Of a stretch of DNA of 64,000 nt, positions 27,971 through 37,107 are shown one piece after another. The notes beneath the pieces were generated by a model. It was given only the letters and a program-made list of their open reading frames with translations. It did no database searches and was not told the origin of the DNA. Position 1 is the stretch's first letter. Every line of letters begins with the position of its first letter. The translations under genes and the position numbers were made by a program. Source of the DNA: Rubrobacter marinus (GTDB lineage Bacteria; Actinomycetota; Rubrobacteria; Rubrobacterales; Rubrobacteraceae); assembly GCF_011492965.1 (NCBI RefSeq), contig NZ_CP045121.1:3534001-3598000 (forward strand), in the 5' to 3' direction.

Positions 27971-29410
27971 TTGACGTTCGAGGAGAAGCTGGCGGACCCG
28001 ACGGACCTCGACGGGCTGCGCGAGGCGCTTCGCGCGGCCGACCCCGAGGGGAGGCTCGCGCCGCTCGGGATGGGCCGCATCGAGATCGGGCCCGACGCCT
28101 CGGGCTTCCTGCCCGAGGCCGTCCTCGAGCTCGTCGGGGACGAAGGCGGGCGCGTCGTGCTAGTGACCGACGCCACGCCGATACGGCGGGGCTCCGAGGA
28201 CCTGAAGGAGATGGCCGGGCGCCTGCTGCGCGAGGCGGGTTTCACGGTGGAAAGGGCGGTGGTGGGCGCCGGCCACGACGAGCTGCACGCCGACGAGGAG
28301 GCCATCGCCGAGGCCGAGGCCGCCGTCGCCGGGGCTGATTGCGTGGTAGTCGTCGGGTCGGGGACGATCTCGGACGTCTGCAAGGTCGCCACGGCGCAGA
28401 CGGGCGGCACCCCGCTCGTGGTCGTGCAGACCGCGGCCTCCGTAAACGGCTACTCCGACGACGTCTCGGTGCTGCTCAAGAGCGGGGTCAAGCGCACCGT
28501 CCCCTCGCGCTGGCCGGACGTGCTGCTCGCCGACCTCCCGACGCTCGCCGAGGCCCCGCACGCGATGAACGCCGCGGGCTACGGCGACGCGATCGCGATG
28601 TACACCGGCCCCGCCGACTGGTACCTGGCCTCGCTCGTGGGGATGGACGACTCCTACCACCCGGCGCCCATAGAGATGGTCCTGGGCTACGGCCCGGACC
28701 TCGTCGAGAGCGCGGGCGCCGTACGCCGCCACGAGCCGGAGGCGCTGGAGAAGCTCGTGCGGGCGCTCACGCTCGGGGGGATCGCCGCGGGGGTGACGGG
28801 GACCACGGCCTGCCTCTCCGGCACCGAGCACCTCGTCAGCCACCTGCTCGACATGAACGCCGGGCAGAAGGGCCTCCCCTTCGCCTTCCACGGCGCCCAG
28901 GTCGGGGTCGCGATGCTGCCTGTGGCCGCCGCCTGGGAGGTGTTGCTCGCCGAGTTCGACCCCTCCACGGTCGACGTCGGCGCCTGCTTCCCGGAGCCCG
29001 AGGCGATGGAGCCGGTGGTGCGCGAGGCCTTCGCCGGCATCGACCCGACCGGGGCGATGAGCGACGAGTGCTGGGGCGACTACAACAAGAAGCTCGTGCG
29101 CTGGCGGGAGAACAGAGAGACGTTCGAGGCGTTCCTGAACGACTGGCCCCGCCACCGCGCCGAGCTGAAGGAGATGGTGGCCCCGCCCGAGAAGCTGGCC
29201 GGGGCCCTGACCGGGGCCGGGGCGCCCGCGCGCTTCGGCGAGCTGGATCCCCCGGCCTCCCCAGAGGTCGTCCGTTGGGCGCTCGGGAACTGCCACCTCA
29301 TGCGCAACCGCTTCACGGTCGCCGACCTGCTCTTCTTCCTGGGCTGGTGGGACGACGCCTTCGTCGAACGGCTCCTGGACCGCGCGCGCTCCGCGGGGGG
29401 AGGGCTTTGA
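27971..29410 (+). CDS. sn-Glycerol-1-phosphate dehydrogenase family (AraM/EgsA-like)
   Basis: 479 residues, TTG start at 27971 behind AAAGGGGAAG. Motifs of the iron-containing alcohol dehydrogenase superfamily, G1PDH branch: VVVGSGTISDVCKVAT near 120, QTAASVNGYSDDVSVL near 148, metal-site segments ALTLGGIAAG...LSGTEHLVSHLLDM and FHGAQVGVAMLP. It is longer than the roughly 395-residue Bacillus AraM because of an extra C-terminal domain. The enzyme interconverts dihydroxyacetone phosphate and sn-glycerol-1-phosphate, the stereoisomer of archaeal lipids. Lying between glpK and glpD it could catabolise a related polyol phosphate instead. Confidence 0.85.
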   Translation: MTFEEKLADPTDLDGLREALRAADPEGRLAPLGMGRIEIGPDASGFLPEAVLELVGDEGGRVVLVTDATPIRRGSEDLKEMAGRLLREAGFTVERAVVGAGHDELHADEEAIAEAEAAVAGADCVVVVGSGTISDVCKVATAQTGGTPLVVVQTAASVNGYSDDVSVLLKSGVKRTVPSRWPDVLLADLPTLAEAPHAMNAAGYGDAIAMYTGPADWYLASLVGMDDSYHPAPIEMVLGYGPDLVESAGAVRRHEPEALEKLVRALTLGGIAAGVTGTTACLSGTEHLVSHLLDMNAGQKGLPFAFHGAQVGVAMLPVAAAWEVLLAEFDPSTVDVGACFPEPEAMEPVVREAFAGIDPTGAMSDECWGDYNKKLVRWRENRETFEAFLNDWPRHRAELKEMVAPPEKLAGALTGAGAPARFGELDPPASPEVVRWALGNCHLMRNRFTVADLLFFLGWWDDAFVERLLDRARSAGGGL

Positions 29411-29599
29411 GGGTTAACCATCCGGTGGGTAGGGAGGAAACCGAGTGAACCCGTCGACGAAGGGTACCGCTCGTCCCGAGGGCCGCGAGAGCGCTTCTCG
29501 GGGCACGGAGGCGACTTCACGGGAGGGTTGCCGCGTGATTTGACGGAGAAGCGAAGTACGGCGGCAACGAATCGCAGGCGAAACGAGGAGGTAGATCCG

Positions 29600-31405
29600 G
29601 TGGCTCACGTAGGAGACATGGTTGCGGAGATGCTCGCCCGCTACGGGGTGGAGCAGGTCTTCGGGCAGCCGGGGGGGCAGACGGCCGCCCTGTACGACGG
29701 CATCGCGAAGCGATCGCCGCGCATCCGCCACATGCTGGTGCGCGACGAGCGGAGCTCCGCCTACGCCGCCGACGCCTACGCCCGGCTCACGGGCAAACCC
29801 GGCGTCTGCGACGTCACCGTCGGCCCCGGCACCACGAAGTTGACCGACGGCTTCGTCGAGTCGTTGAACGCCTCGGTCCCGGTTATCGCCATCGTCGGCG
29901 AGCTGCCGAGCGACTGGGAGCCCTTGCGGGACAAGGGCGTGGCGTCTCAGGGGTTCGACCAGATCAGCTTCCTCAAGAGCATCACCAAGGCCACGTACAC
30001 GGCCGCGAGCCAGAGGTCGCTGCCGCAGCTTATCCGCTCGGCGTTCCGGACGGCGACCTCCGGGCGGCCCGGTCCGGTGGCGCTCGTCATCCCGCACGAC
30101 GTCATGGACGCCGAGTGGGACGGGGACGAGACCGCCCTTGAGATCGACGACCGCTACACGCGCGCGCCGGCCTACCGTCCCGTCGCGCCCCCGGACGACA
30201 TCCAGGAGGCCGCGGACCTTCTGGGCCGGGCCCAGAGGCCGGTCATCGTCGCCGGCGGCGGCGTGCTCGGCTCCCGGGCCACCGACGAGCTGACCCGGCT
30301 GGCCGAGACCGTGGACGCCGTGGTCGTGACCACCTTCACGGGCAAGGGCTCGATCTCCGAGACCGGCCCCACTCCGGGGCGTGCTGAACCCCCTCGGGGG
30401 CTGACCGCCAACAGGGTGGTCAAGCGGGCGGACCTCGTCTTCTGGTGCGGGAGCAAGGTCAGCCAGAACACGAGCGTCAACTGGACGATCCCGGCGCCCG
30501 AGCAGGCGACGATACACCTGGACGTAGACCCGGCCGAGCCGGGGCGCACCTTCCGGCCGACCGTCGCGCTCAACGGGGACGTAAAGTCGACGCTCTCGGA
30601 CCTGCTGAACCGCGTCGAGCCGCAGGAGCGCGCGGACTGGCTGGACGAGGTGGGCAACATCAAGGAGGAGGAAGCCGCCCCGATCCGCGAGGAGGAGGCT
30701 TCGGACGCGGTCCCGCTCGCCCCGCCGCGCGTGATGCGCGAGCTCAGGGAGAGGCTCTCCGCCAGGGACGTCGTCATCAGCGACGCCAGCTTCTCGGCGG
30801 GCTGGATCTCGGCCTACCTCAAGGCCCCCGAGGCGGGGCGCAACTGGATCTTCGCGCGCGGGCAGGGGGGCTTGGGCTACTCGTGTCCCGCGGCGCTGGG
30901 GGCCGCCGTGGCGCGGCCCGACGACCGCGTCGTGACCATCAGCGGCGACGGGGGCTTCTACTACGCCATCGGCGAGCTCGCCACGCAGGCCCAGAACGGC
31001 TTGAAGGTCATAAACGTGGTCCTCAACAACGGCATCCTCGGCTGGCTGCAGATGTGGGAGGAGATCTTCTTCGACGGCATGCGCCAGTCCGTCGACCTCG
31101 AGACGGAAGCGAGCCAGCCCGACTTCGCCGCGGCCGGCGCCGCGATGGGCTGCCTCGGCATCAAGGTCGAGCGGCCCGAGGAACTCGGCGAGGCGCTGGA
31201 GCGCGCCTTCGCCGCCGAAGGACCGGTGGTCCTGGACATCCGGATCGACTCCAGGGCGACGCCACTGCACAGCTTCCGTCGCCGCCTCGCCGAAGGGGCC
31301 GAAGGCAGAACCTTCGACCGCCCCGGCACCACCTACGAGCTGCGCCCGTGGAACAGGTCCGCAGAAGCCGCCGACATCGAGCAGGAGGGCGTGATCGCAG
31401 AGTAA
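29600..31405 (+). CDS. ThDP-dependent acetolactate synthase-like enzyme
   Basis: 601 residues from a GTG at 29600 behind GAGGAGGTAG. The ThDP activating glutamate (RDERSSAYAADAYARLTG near 48-65), FAD-domain-like middle, and GDGGFYYAIGELATQAQNGLKVINVVLNN near 450-480 are complete. About seven residues near 30375-30405 look out of frame: the alternative frame reads VLNPLGG, the expected GxLGPLGG-type sequence, between two compensating slips. It is unlikely to be a biosynthetic AHAS since no small subunit or ilv genes are near. A 2-oxo acid or diketose cleavage step in the sugar pathway is more plausible. Confidence 0.82.
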   Translation: MAHVGDMVAEMLARYGVEQVFGQPGGQTAALYDGIAKRSPRIRHMLVRDERSSAYAADAYARLTGKPGVCDVTVGPGTTKLTDGFVESLNASVPVIAIVGELPSDWEPLRDKGVASQGFDQISFLKSITKATYTAASQRSLPQLIRSAFRTATSGRPGPVALVIPHDVMDAEWDGDETALEIDDRYTRAPAYRPVAPPDDIQEAADLLGRAQRPVIVAGGGVLGSRATDELTRLAETVDAVVVTTFTGKGSISETGPTPGRAEPPRGLTANRVVKRADLVFWCGSKVSQNTSVNWTIPAPEQATIHLDVDPAEPGRTFRPTVALNGDVKSTLSDLLNRVEPQERADWLDEVGNIKEEEAAPIREEEASDAVPLAPPRVMRELRERLSARDVVISDASFSAGWISAYLKAPEAGRNWIFARGQGGLGYSCPAALGAAVARPDDRVVTISGDGGFYYAIGELATQAQNGLKVINVVLNNGILGWLQMWEEIFFDGMRQSVDLETEASQPDFAAAGAAMGCLGIKVERPEELGEALERAFAAEGPVVLDIRIDSRATPLHSFRRRLAEGAEGRTFDRPGTTYELRPWNRSAEAADIEQEGVIAE

Positions 31406-31608
31406 AGCAATGCCGAAAGGTCCCGAAGCCCGCCCGGGCCGAGGCGACCCATAAGGGAGAGAGACCGAACCCGCGGGTCATCGCGTGGGGAACGCGATGG
31501 CCCCGCCCGAAACGGCATCCAGGCTTCGACCGCCGACGGAGCGTCGCCGAACAGGGGCCGAGGGGACGGCCAGGGGAAGAAACGGTAGGGAAAGGAAGCA
31601 GAAGGATT

Positions 31609-33222
31609 ATGGAGAACGGCAAGCCGATCGTGGTGACCGTGGATGCGGGATCCGGGAGTTGCAGGGCGCTGGCGTGGGACGCCGACGGGCGCATGCTCGG
31701 GCTTTCGCAGCAGGAGTGGAACTACAAGGCCTCGGAGTACCCGGGCGGGATGGACTTCGACACCCGGGACGGTTGGCGGCGGGCGACCGAGTGCATAAAG
31801 GCCGCGCTCTCCCAGGCGGGCGCGAGGCCCGAGGACGTCAGGGCGATCACGGCCACCAGCATGCGCGAGGGTTTCGTCGTCTACGACGAGGGGGGCCAGG
31901 AGATCTGGGCCGTCCCGAACGCCGACGCCCGCGCGCAGAAGGAGGCCAAGGAGCTCATAAGGGACGGCCTCGCCGAGCCGATCTACAAGCGCGGCGGGGA
32001 CTGGACCTCCATCGCCGCCTCCGCCCGGCTGCGGTGGATAGAGGCTAACGCGCCCGAGGTCTGGGAGAAGGCGCGCCACATAACGATGCTCGGCGACTGG
32101 GTCCTGCAGAAGCTCTCCGGCGAGTACGTCACCGATCCGTCCTTAGGCTCCTCCTCGGGCCTCTTCGACCTGAAGACGCGCGACTGGTCGAGGGAGACGG
32201 CCGAGGAACTCGGGATCTCGCGCCTCCTGCCGCGCGTCGCCGAGTCGGGCGTCGTGGTCGGAGCTGTCACCAGGAGAGCCGCCGAGGAGACGGGCCTCCG
32301 GGAGGGGACCCCGGTGGTCGCGGGCGGGGCCGACACCCAGCTTGGCCTCCTCGGGGGCGGGGTCGTCGAGGCGAACCAGTTCGGGGTGGTAGGCGGTACG
32401 TTCTGGCTCACGGCCGGGATCGCCGACAACGCCCTGATCGACCCGGGCATCCGCCTCCGGACGCTCTGCCACGTGATCCCGGACCGCTGGATGATCGAGG
32501 GCGTGGGCTTCGTGCACGGCCTCTCTACCCGCTACGTCCGCGACGGGCTCCTCAGGGCCGCCAACCCGGACATCTCCACCGAGACCGGCTACGACAAGCT
32601 CGACGAGCTGGCTTCCCGGTGCCCCCCGGGCGCCAACGGCGTCTCCTACTTCGCCTCGAACGTCATGAACGCCCGCTCCTGGAAGCACGCCCCGCCGTCC
32701 ATCGTCGGCCTCAGCCCCTTCGCCATCGACGAGACCGGCCTCGGGGCCATCTTCCGCGCGGTGATGGAAGAGGGCGCCTACGGGGCGCGGGGACACATGG
32801 AGATCCTCGAGGAGGTCTACGGGCGCGGGGTGGACGATATCACCTTCGTCGGCGGCCCCTCCCGCAGCCCGGTGTGGGCGCAGATCCTCTCGGACGTGCT
32901 CGGCGCGCGGGTGCGGGTCCCGGAGGTCCTGGAGGCGACCTGCCTCGGCGCGGCGCTCTGCGCCCTCGTCGGCGCCGGGGCCTACACGGACCTCGCCGAG
33001 GCGGCGACCGCCACGGTCACCACCGCCAGCGAGTACGAGCCGAACCGGCAGAACAAGGAGGCCTACGACGACCTCTACCCGCGCTGGCGCGCCCTCAACG
33101 ACCACATGATCGCCGCCGCCGACAAGGGCCTGGCGCCGCACATGTGGACGGGCGCCGGAGCCGGGGGCCAGGAGTCGGACGAGCTGGACGAGGCCGCCGC
33201 CGCGAGCGAGGTTCCCAGCTAG
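31609..33222 (+). CDS. FGGY-family kinase resembling autoinducer-2 kinase LsrK
   Basis: 537 residues, ATG at 31609 with AAGGA. Shares the LsrK-type signature throughout: DAGSGSCRALAWDADG at 12-27, ATSMREGFVVYDEGG near 80, ITMLGDWVLQKLSGEY, SSSGLFDLKTRDW, VVGGTFWLTAG and a C-terminal WRALNDHMIAAADKGLAPHMW. LsrK phosphorylates the furanone-derived signal AI-2. Here no lsrB/ACD transporter or lsrG is present. An LsrF-like aldolase occurs on the opposite arm, so the pair may process AI-2 or, more likely, a structurally similar short branched sugar. Confidence 0.85.
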   Translation: MENGKPIVVTVDAGSGSCRALAWDADGRMLGLSQQEWNYKASEYPGGMDFDTRDGWRRATECIKAALSQAGARPEDVRAITATSMREGFVVYDEGGQEIWAVPNADARAQKEAKELIRDGLAEPIYKRGGDWTSIAASARLRWIEANAPEVWEKARHITMLGDWVLQKLSGEYVTDPSLGSSSGLFDLKTRDWSRETAEELGISRLLPRVAESGVVVGAVTRRAAEETGLREGTPVVAGGADTQLGLLGGGVVEANQFGVVGGTFWLTAGIADNALIDPGIRLRTLCHVIPDRWMIEGVGFVHGLSTRYVRDGLLRAANPDISTETGYDKLDELASRCPPGANGVSYFASNVMNARSWKHAPPSIVGLSPFAIDETGLGAIFRAVMEEGAYGARGHMEILEEVYGRGVDDITFVGGPSRSPVWAQILSDVLGARVRVPEVLEATCLGAALCALVGAGAYTDLAEAATATVTTASEYEPNRQNKEAYDDLYPRWRALNDHMIAAADKGLAPHMWTGAGAGGQESDELDEAAAASEVPS

Positions 33223-33237
33223 AAACGGATCGTCCGC

Positions 33238-33277
33238 GGGGCGAAGACTATCGTCTGCTGGCGGAGGTCTTCGCCCC
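33238..33277 (+). terminator. Intergenic hairpin inside the rightward arm
   Basis: A perfect 11-bp stem (33238-33248 with 33267-33277) around an 18-nt loop lies 16 bp after the kinase stop and 150 bp before glpD. There is no T run. It could be a partial terminator or an mRNA-stabilising structure that uncouples glpD expression from upstream genes. Confidence 0.45.
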
Positions 33278-33427
33278 GGCCACCCTTCGAGAGCCCGGCT
33301 CGCGGCCGGGTCCGAGGCATGAGTGAGCCTCTCCTCGCCGACCGCGTGGCGGAGCGGGTCTACGGGGACTCGCCCGCCGGGACTGGACCGACCAGCACAG
33401 CACGAGACACATCAGGAGGCAAATACC

Positions 33428-35170
33428 ATGGCCGGGCGCATACCCGAAGACATACAGGATCAGACCTTCGACCTCATAGTCGTGGGCGCCGGGATCAACG
33501 GCGCCGGCATAGCCCGGGACGCCGTGTTGCGCGGCCTCAAAGTGCTACTCCTGGACAAGGGTGACCTCTCCAGCGGCACGTCCAGCTGGTCGAGCCGGCT
33601 CATACACGGCGGCTTGCGCTACCTGGAGTACTACGAGTTTTACCTCGTCCGGGAGTCGCTCTCCGATCGCGAGAAGCTCCTGCGGATGGCCCCGCACCTC
33701 GTAAAGCCCATGCCGTTCGTCGTCCCGATCTACGAGCACAACAAGCGGGGACCGAAGATGGTCCGCCTCGGCATGATCGCCTTCGACCTTCTCTCCTTCG
33801 ACAAGAGCCTCGAAACCCACAGGATGCTCGGCCGCGACGAGGCGTTGAGGACCGTGCCCGGCCTGAACCCGGAGGGCCTCCGGGGCGCCGCCCTCTACTA
33901 CGACTGCCAGGTCGAGTACGCGGAGCGCCTTGTGGTCGAGAACGCCATCTCCGCCCGCGAGCACGGCGCCGTCGTGCTCACCTACGCACGGGTCGAACGA
34001 CTCGTCCTGGAGGACGGGGCCGTCCGGGGGGTCGAGTTCGCCGACGCGCTGGGCAACGGAAGGACGTACACGGTCCGCGCGCCCGTTACCGTAAACGTCT
34101 CCGGCCCCTGGGTGGACCGGGTCCTCGCGAGCCTCGATACCCCCGGCGTCGAACCGGACGCCGGGCGCTTCATGGGCGGCACCAAGGGGACGCACCTCGT
34201 CGTCGATCCCTTCCCCGGGGCCCCCGCCGAGGTGCTGTACTACGAAGCCATCTCGGACAACCGCCCGATCCTGGTCATCCCCTGGAACGGACGGTATCTG
34301 ATCGGGACGACCGACATCCGTTACGAGGGCGACCTGGACCTCGTCGTCGGCGACGAGGGGGAGATCCGGTACCTCCTTCAGGAGACCAACGCCCTGATCC
34401 CCGAGGCGAAGCTGACGCGCGAGGACGTGCTCTTCACATACTCGGGCGTCCGCCCCCTCCCCTACAACCCCGAGGGGGAGGCCGGCGGCGTCACCCGCAG
34501 CCACGTCGTCTTCGACCACGCCGAGGGCCGGTCCGCCGCTGGCGGCAAGGTGAAGAGCGCCAGCGCCGAGTTTCCGCAGGTCGGAGGCCTCCTCTCGATC
34601 ATCGGCGGCAAGCTGACCACCTACCGCAACCTCGCCCGCCAGACGACCGACGCCGTCTTCAAGAAGCTGGGCCGGAAGGCTCCCCCGTCCGCCACGGACC
34701 GCGTCCCGCTCCCCGGCGGTGCCCTACGAGACTTCGACGCCTTCTCCGCGGAGTTCAAGGCGAGGAGCGGGCTCAGCGAGATGCTGGCGTCCAGGCTCCT
34801 GAAGATCTACGGCGCCCGCGCGGACGACGTGCTCGCCGAGGCCGGGGGAGAGCCCTCCCTCAAGCTGCCCCTCACCTCCCCCGCCACCGTGGAGACGGCG
34901 CTGATGGGCTGCGAGGTCCTGTACGCCTTCCGCCGGGAGATGGCCCAGACCCTGGCCGACGTCCTGCTGCGCCGCTCGATGGTGGCGTACGGTCCCGACG
35001 TCGCCCTCGACGTAGCCGACGCCGCGGCCGAGGTAGCGGTGGAACACCTCGGCTGGTCGAGGAAGCGCGCCGAGCGCGAGGTGCGCCAGTACCGCGAGTG
35101 GATCGAGCGCTACACCCCACGCGCGCTCGCCACCGCGGGGCTGTCTCCGGAAGGGGGTGAGCGGGCTTGA
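33428..35170 (+). CDS. glpD: FAD-dependent glycerol-3-phosphate dehydrogenase
   Basis: 580 residues, ATG at 33428 seven bases after AGGAGG. FAD fold at residues 13-45 (LIVVGAGINGAGIARDAVLRGLKVLLLDKGD). GlpD motifs GTSSWSSRLIHGGLRYLEYYEFYLVRESL, NVSGPWVDRV, GTKGTHLVVD, GTTDIRYEGD and SIIGGKLTTYRNLAR follow. It oxidises glycerol-3-phosphate at the membrane with quinone. EryB-type erythritol-phosphate dehydrogenases belong to the same family, so in this multi-kinase locus another polyol phosphate is possible. It overlaps the next gene. Confidence 0.9.
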   Translation: MAGRIPEDIQDQTFDLIVVGAGINGAGIARDAVLRGLKVLLLDKGDLSSGTSSWSSRLIHGGLRYLEYYEFYLVRESLSDREKLLRMAPHLVKPMPFVVPIYEHNKRGPKMVRLGMIAFDLLSFDKSLETHRMLGRDEALRTVPGLNPEGLRGAALYYDCQVEYAERLVVENAISAREHGAVVLTYARVERLVLEDGAVRGVEFADALGNGRTYTVRAPVTVNVSGPWVDRVLASLDTPGVEPDAGRFMGGTKGTHLVVDPFPGAPAEVLYYEAISDNRPILVIPWNGRYLIGTTDIRYEGDLDLVVGDEGEIRYLLQETNALIPEAKLTREDVLFTYSGVRPLPYNPEGEAGGVTRSHVVFDHAEGRSAAGGKVKSASAEFPQVGGLLSIIGGKLTTYRNLARQTTDAVFKKLGRKAPPSATDRVPLPGGALRDFDAFSAEFKARSGLSEMLASRLLKIYGARADDVLAEAGGEPSLKLPLTSPATVETALMGCEVLYAFRREMAQTLADVLLRRSMVAYGPDVALDVADAAAEVAVEHLGWSRKRAEREVRQYREWIERYTPRALATAGLSPEGGERA

Positions 35171-35922
35171 TGTTCTCCGGGGAGGTAGCGTGGGTCACGG
35201 GTAGCAGCAAGGGTATTGGGCGCGCGGTGGCCATCGGCCTCGCGGAGCACGGCTGCGACGTGGCCGTCCACTACAACAGGGGCGAGAGCGAGGCCCGGGA
35301 GGTGGTAGAGCGGATCGAGGCCACTGGCCGGGCCGCCATCGCCGTCCGGGGGGACGTCTCCGACTCCGGGGACGTCGGGAGGATGGTCGGGGAGATCGAG
35401 GAGAGGTTCGGGCGCCTGGACGTGCTGGTGAACAACGCGGGCTCCTTCGTCGAGCGGCGCTCGTTCGAGCAGATGACCGAGGACCTGTGGGACCGGGTGA
35501 TGGCGGTGAACCTCAAGAGCGTCTACCTGTGCTCTCAGGCGGTGCTGCCCATGATGAAGAGGCAGGGCGCGGGCAAGATCATAAACATCTCCTCCATGGC
35601 CGCCAGGACCGGCGGCAGCTCGAGCTCCATCGCCTACTCGGCGGCCAAGGGCGGCGTCAGCACCCTGACCCGCGGGATGGCGAAGGACCTGGGCCCCAAG
35701 GGGATCCGGGTCAACGCGGTAGCTCCGGGGCGCATCGACACGCCGCTGCACGAGGAGTTCACCCCGGCCGAGAGGCGCGAGGAGGCGGCGCAGGGCATCC
35801 CCCTCAAAAGGGAGGGCACGCCCGAGGAGATCGTCGGCGCGGTGCTGTTTCTCGCCTCACCGCACGCCAGCTACGTGCTCGGCGAGGTCATCGAAGTAAA
35901 CGGCGGCATCCTTATGGATTGA
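35170..35922 (+). CDS. Short-chain dehydrogenase/reductase
   Basis: 250 residues. The ATG at 35170 shares a base with the glpD stop (TGATG); a TTG three bases earlier is less likely. TGSSKGIG near 11-18, NNAGS, the serine of INISSM, and YSAAKGG carrying the catalytic Tyr and Lys give a complete classical SDR. Translationally coupled to glpD, it probably oxidises or reduces a sugar or polyol intermediate. The substrate cannot be read from the sequence. Confidence 0.88.
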   Translation: MFSGEVAWVTGSSKGIGRAVAIGLAEHGCDVAVHYNRGESEAREVVERIEATGRAAIAVRGDVSDSGDVGRMVGEIEERFGRLDVLVNNAGSFVERRSFEQMTEDLWDRVMAVNLKSVYLCSQAVLPMMKRQGAGKIINISSMAARTGGSSSSIAYSAAKGGVSTLTRGMAKDLGPKGIRVNAVAPGRIDTPLHEEFTPAERREEAAQGIPLKREGTPEEIVGAVLFLASPHASYVLGEVIEVNGGILMD

Positions 35923-36348
35923 CCTGGCGCCGGCGCCTTGCGCGGTCTGAAGTCGAGGCGAAGATCGTCGCGCCCGCAGGCGCGGGGCTCGTCGAGGTAG
36001 AAGGAGGCTATTTATTGGCAGCGGCGATTTCTACGAGACGGACAGGGGTGAGATGCCCATGAAGATGGGAGAGCTCACCCGTGGCACCGGCGTCGGTACA
36101 GGCCGACATGGGCACCAGACGCTTCTCCGGCGACGTTTCTCCTCGCCCTCCGGTCACGAGCTCGGCGGCCCCGAAGAACCGCGGGCGCGGGTGGTCGCGG
36201 CCGGCCCCGCGACGCGCGGCCTCTGCCGTCACCGTGAGGTAGACGCCCGGCAGATGCCCGGGGGTCTCGCCCCCGTCGAGTACGCGGTGATACCGTCGCG
36301 CGTTGTTGATCGGAACCTGTACGAGGTACAAGGGCTTGGAGGTAAAGA
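35923..36348. other. 426-bp gap without a recognisable gene
   Basis: Short frames exist on both strands (for example ATG at 36053, plus) but none shows family features or balanced composition. The last 20 bases hold the strong ribosome site CTTGGAGGTAAAGA of the aldolase. No hairpin or promoter stands out. Confidence 0.5.
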
Positions 36349-37008
36349 ATGAAGCATCAGGACCTGCGTGAGAGCGTGGCCCGGGTCGCGCGCCAGCTCG
36401 TCTCCTCGGGGCTCGTCACCGGCACCTCGGGCAACGTCAGCGCACGCACCCCCGAGGGAGACGTGCTCATCACCCCGACCGGCCTCGACTACGAGGTAAT
36501 GGGGCCCGAACACGTGGTGCTCGTGGACGTGAACGGCAACCACCTGGAGGGCGACCTCGCGTCTTCCAGCGAGACCCCGATGCACACCGGCATCTACAGG
36601 GCACGGCCGCAGGTGGACGCCATCGTGCACACGCACTCGCGCTACGCGACCACGCTGGCGTGCCTGGGGTGGGAGATCCCCCCGGTCCACTACATGCTGA
36701 CCACGCTCTCGGAGGACGGGCGGGTGCCCATCGCCCCCTACGCCCTCTACGGCACCGAGGAGCTCGCGAACAACGCGAGCGAGGCGTTGGGCGAGTCGCG
36801 CAACGCCTGCCTGCTCCGGACCCACGGCACCATCACCCTCGGCGAGAGCCCCGAAAAAGCCTTCTCGCGCACCGTGACCCTGGAGGAGATGGCCGAGATC
36901 TACTACCATGCCCGCCTCGCCGGAGGCCCCATCCTCCTCGACCGGGATCAGGTCGCCGAGGTCGCCGCCAAGATCACCGGCTACGGACAACCGAAGGCGT
37001 CTTCCTAG
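36349..37008 (+). CDS. Class II aldolase/adducin family protein (L-fuculose-1-phosphate aldolase-like)
   Basis: 219 residues, the typical size. The phosphate-binding segment GTSGNVSAR (near 25-33), the acid/base glutamate in SSETPMHTGIYRARP (near 72), zinc histidines in HTHSRYATTLA, and a third histidine in IYYHARL near 185 are present. It should cleave a ketose-1-phosphate into DHAP and an aldehyde. Last gene of the rightward arm, followed by a hairpin. With several FGGY kinases around, it is a good candidate for the carbon-carbon cleavage step. Confidence 0.9.
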   Translation: MKHQDLRESVARVARQLVSSGLVTGTSGNVSARTPEGDVLITPTGLDYEVMGPEHVVLVDVNGNHLEGDLASSSETPMHTGIYRARPQVDAIVHTHSRYATTLACLGWEIPPVHYMLTTLSEDGRVPIAPYALYGTEELANNASEALGESRNACLLRTHGTITLGESPEKAFSRTVTLEEMAEIYYHARLAGGPILLDRDQVAEVAAKITGYGQPKASS

Positions 37009-37018
37009 CACGGCGCCC

Positions 37019-37032
37019 GGGGCGTTCGCCCC
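37019..37032. terminator. Short GC hairpin between the converging arms
   Basis: GGGGCG-TT-CGCCCC immediately follows the aldolase stop. A second weaker inverted repeat (CGGGCCG ... CGGCCCG) lies at about 37065-37095. Either could separate the converging transcripts. Confidence 0.45.
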
Positions 37033-37107
37033 GCCGCGGTCGGCAGACGCCGTCGCCCCTCGAAAACGGGCCGCTTCAGCGGGGGAAACGGCCCGGATCT
37101 CCCCCTA

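Noticed and set aside
30445..31600. 5' extension of the LsrK-like frame reaching back to 30445
   Set aside because: It overlaps the ThDP enzyme in another frame; the ATG at 31609 with AAGGA and the family N-terminus mark the true start.
35923..36348. Possible isomerase gene (for example RpiB-like) filling the gap before the class II aldolase
   Set aside because: None of the frames shows the expected GCDHAG-type start or any other family motif.
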